Below are positions 56,511-64,000 of a DNA stretch of 64,000 bases, one piece after another. Below the pieces are notes generated by a model, which had not been told where the DNA came from, did no database searches, and was given only the letters and a program-made list of their open reading frames with translations. Every line of letters begins with the position of its first letter. Position 1 is the first letter of the stretch. Source of the DNA: Lineus longissimus (Eukaryota; Nemertea; Pilidiophora; Heteronemertea; Lineidae). A program made the position numbers and the translations under genes. The stretch spans positions 15,252,501 through 15,316,500 of the forward strand of contig NC_088320.1 in the NCBI RefSeq assembly GCF_910592395.1, given 5' to 3'.

Positions 56511-56860
56511 CGTAGTCCAAGTCACAATTGTACGGCAGCAGATTAGTGCCATAAAAAATAAAATATTATCTCGTTATTACGCGATCTTTTCTCGTTATTA
56601 CGAGATGTTATCTCGTTATTACGCGATGATGGTATATGGGTCTATAAAGTACGGATCTTTCCTGCGCTTGATCCTCACCTTAATCCTCGATGTTGCGTGC
56701 AATTTCGCATCTCGTAATAACGAGAAAAGATCTCGTAATAACGAGATAACATCTCGTAATAACGAGAAAAGATCGCGTAATAACGAGAAAAGATCTCGTA
56801 ATAACGATATAATATTTTATTTTTTATGGCAGTAATCTGCTACCGTACAATTGACATGCC
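56511..56860 (+). mobile_element. ACAGTCC-family remnant interrupted by an inverted-repeat element
   Basis: TAGTCCAAGTCACAATTG (56513-56530) and CAATTGACATGCCC (56848-) are the two sides of one ACAGTCC terminus. Between them, 56531-56847 is a separate element. Confidence 0.85.
56531..56847. mobile_element. 317-bp inverted-repeat element rich in CTCGTAATAACGAG units (nested)
   Basis: Arms TACGGCAGCAGATTAGTGCC-ATAAAAAATAAAATATTAT match the complement of the right side with few changes. The interior is a chain of near-palindromic CTCGTAATAACGAGA units about 21 bp apart: three in the left half and five in the right, opposite orientation. The insertion duplicates CAATTG, or AATT if the element is taken to start at GTACGG. 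Confidence 0.88.
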
Positions 56861-57814
56861 CTTTGCTTCATGTAAGCTGGGCAGGACAGACACTCCGATG
56901 CATGCATCTTACACACTGGTCGCGTGTACATCGCCACGAAGCTTTCGTAACACACAGCGATGACGTGTCCATTCTCCAAACTGTAGTGCAAAGAACATTA
57001 CACGTTTTACAGTTACGTGACCAATTTTACATTTGAAATCTCTGATGAATAAACGACGACTTCAAAATGCAACTCAAAACATGTAATGGAACTGTGACTT
57101 TACCCATTTCCATGTATTTCACAGCTCATACACCAAGCTAACATCTCCCTAGCAATCTGGCTGCTTAGCTCTATCAGAAAGTGACTAGCTGTCACTAGCC
57201 GACTCATTATGCTAGTTATCTCAAATTAAGTCGACGTTTGGTTGTTTAAGTCAGGTAAGATGGTCGTGATGGTGGTTATTATTGTTCTCTAGCGAAGACT
57301 CCATTAACGTTCATGTAATAGCCGGTTGAGATTGGCTTGCTCGCTACTATAAAGGGAAAGTGCACTGGATAGGGTTTAGTCTGAAGCCTGCAGACTCGAG
57401 GGGGGGGGGGGGCTCGCGTTAAATGAGTGAAACTCCCTCAGGATTTACCAATAATGGCTACACTGGCCATCTATCGGGGGATTGGCAGTAAGATTGCAAA
57501 ATAAAATTTTTGTCGTGGCACAATCTTTCTTCGGAATCAACTGAAGATTTCTGTATGGTGTATCGGACGAGACAAAGATTACTAACCTGTCATTTTTTCA
57601 TAAAAGTGGCTTTTAAATTTCATTCATAAATTCTAACTTGATCTTTATCATACACTTGCAGATATACTTCAACAAAACATTTATGTATGAAAATCGATGA
57701 CTGAACTCTGTAATACACTTTCTCACTGTAAATGAACTCCCAAAAAGGCTGAAACACTGAAAAAATCACATTATCCTCTAAAAAACTTGTGAAAAACAGT
57801 TTTTGAGATGTTGA
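56861..57814. other. No gene; poly-G run
   Basis: No supported feature except a run of 13 G near 57400-57412. Confidence 0.5.
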
Positions 57815-57825
57815 CTGGTTGGAGG

Positions 57826-58155
57826 AGGCTCATGGCCCAGTGGTTAACACTGCTGGCTACCACGCAAAAGGGCCCAGGTTCCAACCCAGGAGAACCCAGG
57901 ATTGTATTTCTGGATGAACCGGCGTGGTTTTCAAGGAACTGGAATTCCTGGCTCTTCACAAAACGTACAACGCATGGATTACTCGAGGGTCTGTCGGATG
58001 AGACAAGAAGCTGTGGGCCCTTGTCTCTGAGTATCTATGCCAGGACAAGTAAAATATCCCTCAAATGTAGATAGTGGCCTCTAGTGGACTCAATAACTTA
58101 GGCAAAACTACAATTAGGTTATGATGCCGGTAATGATATGATGATGATACCATGC
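57826..58155 (+). mobile_element. tRNA-derived SINE, copy 2
   Basis: Box A TGGCCCAGTGG (57833-57843), then TTAACACTGCTGGCTACCAC, and box B-like GGTTCCAACCC (57877-57887). The body matches 42825-43200 (GGAATTCCTGGCTCTTCACA, CTATGCCAGGACA). It ends in GATGCCGGTAATGATATGATGATGAT, an (ATG)n-like tail. Confidence 0.82.
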
Positions 58156-58502
58156 AGAGTCTTTCAAATAAATACGTTGTCCCAGTCTATAGAGGCTGTT
58201 CACGTGACGTTTTGATGGCCACCTGCCAATGCATTTCCTTTACGTCATGACCACGTGTGACGGCCAATATGGAAGTGCAAAACAATTGGCAACGTCATCA
58301 TGTGACTGATGTCACTGAAGAACCTCTATGAACTCCTAAAAAGTTGATCACAATTTTTTTTTCACAAACACTGAAAGAGATTGCATTATCCACTGAATTA
58401 TAAATTGTAAAAAAACATTTTTTGAAATTATTGCAAGTATTTACAATGAAAATTATGCAAAATATCAGAAGCAGGAATGTAGAACAACCAAATTGTGCTT
58501 AC
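58156..58502. other. No repeat recognised
   Basis: Intron sequence directly downstream of the exon at 58503. Confidence 0.5.
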
Positions 58503-58761
58503 CTTGCGTGTTCTGTAGTGTGGAACATGTCGTTAGGTGGCGGGAGTGGTGGGTAGAAGCCGGAGGAGGACACAGAGTCTCGTCCTGACGAACACACTGA
58601 GTCGCTCGGAGAGGGCATGTGCTCGTACGGACCATTCACGAAGACCTTCTCCCCAAATTCAAACTTGGCGGAGGGAGAATGTTTGGTCATCTGGACACAT
58701 GGGAGGTATGGCGTGGGCACGATGGTCGGATCCGTTTTCAATGTGGGATGACGTGCCTCGT
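58503..58761 (-). CDS. Etv1/4/5: PEA3-group ETS factor, upstream regulatory-region exon
   Basis: On the minus strand the exon runs from 58761 (after TCTAATTTCAG) to 58503 (before GTAAGC), 259 bp: two bases of a split codon, 85 codons, and two bases of the next. It reads EARHPTLKTDPTIVPTPYLP, then KHSPSAKFEFGEKVFVNGPY, then a Ser-rich run (MPSPSDSVCSSGRDSVSSS) and GFYPPLPPPNDMFHTTEHAR. KFEFGEK resembles the KFSYGEK segment downstream of the acidic activation domain in vertebrate ETV1/5, and the Ser/Pro-rich stretch matches the family's MAPK-target region in character. The phase join to 48784 (AG+G) is exact. The next upstream exon should end in phase 1 and was not found in the remaining 5.2 kb. 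Confidence 0.88.
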
Positions 58762-58886
58762 CTGAAATTAGACACAATTAGCAAAAAAACTGTAAGATTT
58801 TATATTCAGAGGGTTGATTTCGATAACCAGATTTTGGAAGATATTGCTTTTTGCTGGATCATATATCAACATGTTATGATACCGCA

Positions 58887-58990
58887 ATGGCGGATACAGA
58901 TATTAGGGAAAGGGGGCTGCAGCACCCCCGGAGGGCACCCAAGGTGTAATCCTGGAAACCCAGGAGGACCTGGAAGCCTTCCCCCCCAAA
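58887..58990 (+). repeat. GGCGGATACAG / GGAGGGCACCC dispersed repeat
   Basis: AATGGCGGATACAGATATTA-GGG followed by GCACCCCCGGAGGGCACCC. This phrase has the look of a widespread animal repeat (recollection). Only one copy in the window. Confidence 0.4.
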
Positions 58991-59064
58991 AAAAATTGAA
59001 GAAATCAAAGTGCCAAATACATGGATTTTGTGGGTATCTAAGGGCTTGAATAAGAATTAGCTAA

Positions 59065-59268
59065 TACAGTCCAGATCACAATTGACATCCTTAAATTGAC
59101 GTCATTGACATGCTACCCAGCGTGTACGCTGCACGCAAACACGCGACATACGCACACGCATACACGCGAAACATAGAGAATTATAGGCGCCATAGGCACG
59201 TAATTCGTGCGTACATTGAGCATGACTGACGCGAAACAGGAAGGATGTCAATTGTGATTTAGACTGTA
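59065..59268 (+). mobile_element. ACAGTCC-family element, intact
   Basis: TACAGTCCAGATCACAATTG-ACATCC ... GGATGTCAATTGTGATTTAGACTGTA. The CG-rich core matches 7906-8039 (CGCGAAACATAGAGA, CGTAATTCGTGCGTAC). Confidence 0.92.
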
Positions 59269-60149
59269 TGTGCTTCTTGTGGTAAGGCGTCCTTAGTAAT
59301 CATGGTTCTCTGACTGAAAAGGTCAGGGCCAGCCTCGTGCGCCCTAAATCTACAACTGCGCGCAATAAATGAACAGGTTTTCTTCTTGAGTAACAACAAA
59401 TTCAGAATCTATAACACTGTATCTGTTTTTAGTCTAGAAGGAAACCTCAAAATTAGCTAAAACTAAAGAGATTTGGCTTTTTCTTCCAATTTTATACACA
59501 GACTAGAAAGTGTTTTTTTTAATTCACAGCTGGTCAATTGCGCCTTGCCCTACAATGGGTTAATTCCAGCCTCGTGATACATGTACATACTACCGATCAT
59601 AGATGATGTGTGTAAGACATCCGCAGCCTGAGGAAATATCCGCAGAACACGAAAATGTAACGATTTATGCAAAACTCTACGCATAGACCCCAGGACATCG
59701 GAAACTGTACACATTTCATTCTGATTTTAAACCTTCTGAACAGAAATGCCGGCTCTAATCGTGTTATTACGAGATGCAATGAAAACTATCACAGTAGACA
59801 ATACCATGCTTTGATAAACATGTCCTATATCGGACAATAAATGTCAACATTTGGCTTCTAAAGTATACTGTGCGGCGAAAGGTTTCAAAGTTCGAACTCT
59901 TCCATGTAAATAACATCATATCACGCATTATTCTATTGCCGTTGACCTCAAGCTGGAGTGCTCTGGGGGCTAGGGCAGGCAACGGGGGCTGAGCAGAGGG
60001 GGACTTGAATCACATAAACATTTCAAATCTCTGAATAGTGCGAGAAGATTCCCCCCTTTTTTATCTGGAACGCTGAGACGCCATTTCCCGTTATTTCAAT
60101 CGTAAAATTTCAAATATCTCCTACGAAATGCATGCACTGCCTGAGCATG

Positions 60150-60432
60150 GAGGGGTCCAGATCCACTTGTTCCCCTGGACAAGCCCCCTGGCCAACCCTT
60201 TAGATCTTGAAGCACTCATAACGTGTACCCGTATGGCCTCCGCAGTTTTTCAAGCTGTGGCCTGATCCTTTGGAACTAACTGCCCCAAGCCCTTCGGGCA
60301 GAGGCAAACCTTGAAGAATTCAAGAAACAGTTGACAATGTTGCTTTTCGAGGAGTGGAGAGGGGCGCTTTGAGCGTGGTTAAACCACGGAAAAGTGCCTT
60401 ACAAATGACTGTTATTATTGTTATTATTTAGG
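60150..60432 (+). mobile_element. Degenerate LINE tail (CR1/L2-like)
   Basis: One frame gives WN, a stop, LPQALRAEANLEEFKKQLTM and LLFEEW, the usual LWN.LP..LR....L..FK..L...LF pattern of CR1/L2-like C-termini. It is followed by GCGCTTTGAGCGTGG and a (TTATTATTG)n-like tail at about 60410-60430. More decayed than 3010-3520 and 28950-29298. Confidence 0.78.
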
Positions 60433-61069
60433 TTGTTAATCTCTTAATAAGTTCTCAATACTGTGTAACTAACTATTCAACAATTGGTTGGGCAGGAACT
60501 TCACTATGAGGGTGAGAAATGGGTAATTTCAAATACTAAATGCTCTGATACATTAGGAAATCACCTCGTCTATTTGTTAGGGCTAAATATGAGGCCTTAA
60601 TGACATTTGTATGCAACTGCAGACATGGCAGATAATAATAGCCAAACAGTTAAAAAACATCGCTAGGAAAGTTTTTGGGACAACCTTTACAATAAAGATT
60701 AGCCCAGGGGTCGACTAATGATAAGGCCCAAACAAAGAGTTCTTCCAATGACATCTCGTGTGATTGTTACACGTGCACTGTGTTGACAAATGACGATGTA
60801 TCAACATGATCATGGCTTGCATCACATGATCTATTGTATATGATATTGACAGAGTGGCATCATCTTTTAGTCAGCCCTTCTGCTCCCCTTACTTCCTTCA
60901 GCAGGCAATATTGACTAGAGGCCCTCGCATTTCCAAAAGAAACACAGACAGCGAGACTGTTCTTACATCTAGTATTGTTAGGCAACACAATGACAAAGGC
61001 CAAAGGTACATTCTGAGAGGAGAGAAACCGAAAACTAGACTCTATTTTATAATTGAATGTCATCCGAAA

Positions 61070-61291
61070 TGTATTGGTTGACCATTGGAACCACCATTTT
61101 GGCCAGAACTTGAAATCCTAAAGCGATTAGATTCCTTCAAAACGAAGTAAATGTCTATTTCAAGGTTTGCAGGGAGTCTGTTATCTGGAAAATAAAGCGA
61201 CTCCCACCCTTGAAATTTGCATTCACTTTGTTTTGAAAGAGTTCTGATTACTTTAGGATTTCAGGTTCTAGCAAGAATGGTGGTGCCTAGT
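61070..61291. mobile_element. Palindromic TTAA-associated element, copy 3
   Basis: GGTTGACCATTGGAACCACC-ATTTTGGCCAGAACTTG left arm; TTTAGGATTTCAGGTTCTAG-CAAGAATGGTGGTGCC right arm; about 220 bp. Confidence 0.82.
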
Positions 61292-61435
61292 TCATCTTTT
61301 AAGCTGTGATGCTAGGTGTCGAGTCTGGCTGGTACACTGGGCTTATACCATCTTTTGATTCCCTAATCACTGATTATCGTGGCACAGCAAGACCTGTAAC
61401 AATTTCTAGGCTTTTAAAGAAGTTCCCTGCATATA

Positions 61436-61657
61436 CAGTAGAACTAGGACTGCTAGGACAGACAATTGATATCCTTAATTGAGAAGTGTCCTGATTAAAG
61501 AGGTCAAATTCAATTGAAATGTCCAACTTTTGATCAAATGTGGTGTCCTTAGTAGAGAAGGTGTTCTTTAACAAGGAGGGTGTCCTTAATAGAGAGGGAT
61601 TCCTTAATAGAGAGGGTGTCCTTAATAAAAAGGTGTCCACTAATGGAGGTGCCACTG
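61436..61657. mobile_element. CAGTRGAACCTC-family element, 222 bp
   Basis: TA-CAGTAGAACTAGGAC ... TAATGGAGGTGCCACTG-TA. Near the right end, TCCTTAATAGAGAGGG.. is tandemly repeated three to four times. Confidence 0.85.
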
Positions 61658-62367
61658 TATTTTGAAAAAAAACCCTAGTATATAAAGAAATCCTACACGA
61701 GACTGGATAGACTCCTCTTATCGATCAGTTACGGTGTAGAGATTCAAAGCTTAAATGATGCATTAAGTCGAACATGAACAATTCTATTAAGCTATGAAAA
61801 TTCTATTTTGTGTTACAATCTTTTTCATCCAATTCGAGAAAGATTCCTATAATTATTTTTATTAAAATATTTGCTTGTGTACACCATGCATGCGTAGACG
61901 AAGTCGGAGAGAATGCTTATTCAATAACAATTTCTTCTTTTATTCAACCCTATATTTACCATTTCCGCATGTTTCCAATTCCGCTAAAAAAAACAGGGAC
62001 AAATTAATTTCCTTTGACAGGAAAAGGGTTGAATGAGCTGTGAGAGCACTACACTCGTAGTATGCACGGAGCCCGCTCACTATACGCTGAAGAGGATGTC
62101 CGCTGGTGTAATGATGACCCGAATACTTCCTGGCACACATCCTGTCATCACCGCAGAACTTGTACAAGGCCGGGCATTACGGAATAGCAGTACCGGTTGT
62201 CTTCACTCGACGAACAGGAAGCCGCACAAATAAATGAACCGGACGAGAGGAGGACGGATGACGTGTCTAACATTCATCAATGATTGTTGACAATCTTGTC
62301 AGAACAGATGCAGTTCAGTGAGCAGTGCATTACTGTACATACATACACTGTATAACGCTCCATAAAG

Positions 62368-62580
62368 TTAAAGGAGAACTTCGTCATGTGTATCGTATTT
62401 ACTTGTGGATTAGAAAAATAGAAATGCACCATGTCGTAGAGCAGTTATTATGCATACAAATTTGCTGAAACTTGGAATATATAGTAGTTGTATATCTGTC
62501 TACAAAACTGGATTGTTGAAATTTATGTTAGATTGTATTTACACTGTTAAACATTTTCAAAAAGGGTTATTTTTCAATTT
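62368..62580 (+). mobile_element. TTAA-type 240-bp element, right end decayed
   Basis: TTAAAGGAGAACTTCGTC, then AAAAATAGAAATGCA.CATG.CGTAG.GCAGTTATTATGCATAC-type family phrases. The right terminus is not identifiable. Confidence 0.7.
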
Positions 62581-62802
62581 TTTAAGAAATAGAGTAAGCT
62601 GTAAGAGTCCAAGTAGTTTCTTCTTTTTGAAAATTGTGGATTTAAAGTGCAGATTTTTTTTGATTTATTGAAATTAATGTTTTGTGTACCTTTTTACTGA
62701 ATGTGAAGATATTGTACAGGTGTATGATCGTTGTGTAACCCTTCTCATTGTGTAAATCAATTGATTTTATTTAGGTATACTTTCTGACCAAACGAAGGAG
62801 CA

Positions 62803-62945
62803 CAGTCAAAATCACAATTGACATCCATCCAGCTTCGCTTGAGTGACCAGTTGCGCGCCAATGACGCACCAGTGATGCGCTTATCTATCTTTGTTTCGCG
62901 TAATACACTCAACTTACATACAACCTGACGCGTCTAATCCTACTC
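62803..62945 (+). mobile_element. ACAGTCC-family element, left part
   Basis: ACAGTCAAAATCACAATTGA-CATCCATCCAGCTTCGC, then GCCAATGACGCACCAGTGATGCGCTTATC. It stops at about CCTGACGCGTC; the right terminus is absent. Confidence 0.82.
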
Positions 62946-63426
62946 ACCAGCTGAATCAATTTGTTCATTTCTGACCGAACCAAATGAGGCAATATCACGG
63001 AACTTGGCAGGACTATGGTTCAGAATGGTCTATATGCAGCTTGATACCTCATATTTGTAAATTGGTGAAATTTGGGCCAATTTCTGAGATGTAAGCCTCA
63101 TAAATCTGGACAAAAGTTAATTGGCGAGATTTTCTAAAATTGAGAGGAATTTGAAATGTTCATGTGCCGAGCCATATCACATCCAGTTTATCTTGGTTTT
63201 CCAGTTTTAATCAGGTATAAATAATGTGAACCTTATCTGTCTCTTACAGTTTTTAATCTAAGTTAAACCCTTGCTTAGTCTATTTTAGTAACTTTCCATT
63301 TAAAAAAATCTATTCGGAATGAAATGATCTTTCGTAATGGTGACTGTATTTTTTTAAAAAGAAAACCAAATTTCCTGTACATTTTACAAATTGCACAGTA
63401 CGTGAATGAGGTGATTGCCTTATTAC

Positions 63427-63668
63427 TTAAAGGGGTCCACCGTCCGTTATTACTGGTGGTCCAGAAAAAATAGAAATACAGTTATACACAATGCCGTAGT
63501 GCAATTATTATGCATACAAATTTGCAGAAACTTGGTATAAATAGTATTTGTATATCTGTCTACACAATGACAGCATTGAAATTAATATTCAGTTCGTATG
63601 TACGTAATTGGAAATTTTCAAATTCAATAACAAATTTCAAACTTTTAACAAATGAAGTTGGCCTTTAA
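63427..63668 (+). mobile_element. TTAA-type 240-bp element, intact
   Basis: TTAAAGGGGTCCACCGTCCG ... AATGAAGTTGGCCT-TTAA; the interior is close to 40734-40967. Confidence 0.88.
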
Positions 63669-64000
63669 ATAGCATTGTGTATGCCTATAGTCAATGATAT
63701 TACTGAAAATACATCTATCCTGGACGCGAGGCCAGGTCTCCAGTTTAGGAGATCTTGAACTCTCCAGATTGCTGAGAATCAGGCAGGCCTTTCAGCTTGC
63801 TGTGGCCTGTCCTGGAAAAGGACAGTTAATGAAAAAAGTTAATGAAAAAAGTTGGAAAGCAGTGTTGTTTGAATCCTTCAATGAAATATAGTTGTATTAA
63901 TCTGGCAATTGCGTTCTTCAAGTATGAGACAGAAAACAAATGTGTACATTTCAACTAAATTGACTGGCAGGATACACAGCGTTGGCATTTGATCCGAAAA

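Larger units (their letters stand above)
48785..58502 (-). other. 9.7-kb phase-2 intron of the ETS gene
   Basis: The donor is GCAAG|GTAAGC at 58503/58502 and the acceptor is GTTTCAG|G at 48785/48784. It contains two LINE tails, two SINE-like copies and several inverted-repeat elements, listed separately; no other gene seen. Confidence 0.9.
58762..64000 (-). other. Intron or 5' region upstream of the exon at 58761
   Basis: The acceptor at 58762 shows that another exon lies upstream, either unrecognised here or beyond base 64000. Stretches 59269-60149, 60431-61069, 61658-62367, 62946-63426 and 63669-64000 hold nothing I can support. I looked for an acidic activation-domain exon and did not see one. 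Confidence 0.6.

Noticed and set aside
58537-59049. A 170-codon plus-strand ORF
   Set aside because: It is antisense to the real ETS exon at 58761-58503 and then runs into a dispersed repeat; a shadow frame.
62020-62235. Possible upstream ETS exon in the GC-richer block near 62.1 kb
   Set aside because: The minus-strand frames (e.g. CARKYSGHHYTSGHPLQR) match no ETV region I know, and I found no donor in the phase (1) required to join 58761.

Overview
The window is animal nuclear DNA: AT-rich and intron-dominated, with consensus GT-AG splice sites, tRNA-derived SINE candidates, 5'-truncated LINE tails and dozens of short inverted-repeat DNA elements. There are no operons or ribosome-binding-site-led ORFs. 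It is best read as a marine-invertebrate-like bilaterian; the sequence alone does not let me name the phylum.

One host gene is recognisable, on the minus strand: an ETS transcription factor of the PEA3 group (ETV1/ETV4/ETV5-like). Four coding exons are visible. In transcript order they are 58761-58503, 48784-48531, 3983-3784 and 253-1. Junction phases agree at every join (2/2, 1/1, 0/0). The last two exons encode the ETS DNA-binding domain, split between residues ...IEPEE and VARRWG.... The introns are about 9.7 kb, 44.5 kb and 3.5 kb. The 5' exons lie beyond base 64000 and the stop codon lies before base 1. Almost none of the short ORFs elsewhere look like genes; several are the 3' coding ends of dead LINEs.

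The introns are a dense archive of non-autonomous transposons, and most of the annotation concerns them. The recurrent families are: (A) TA-flanked ~205-bp elements with termini ACAGTCCAAATCACAATTGA; (B) TA-flanked 160-300-bp elements with termini CAGTRGAACCTC; (C) a 365-bp family, three equal-length copies; (D) a 170-bp family with CCGGTGTG termini, five copies; (E) several TTAA-flanked families, some abutting at one shared TTAA; (F) a 342-355-bp long-inverted-repeat family, two copies; and (G) a single 487-bp element with a 9-bp target duplication (Mutator-like). Tandem arrays sit at 11.69-12.01 kb, 12.54-13.34 kb (70 bp x about 12) and 16.47-17.00 kb (28 bp x about 19). A 747-bp tandem duplication spans 31.1-32.6 kb.

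I found no previously undescribed multi-gene system. The most interesting items are the 365-bp family, which carries a promoter-like set of motifs pointing out of one end; the Mutator-like element with an open frame between its arms; a 53-codon coding tail of unknown origin near 37 kb; a CRE-type cluster near 14.6 kb; and several nested insertions whose empty sites can be read from sibling copies.
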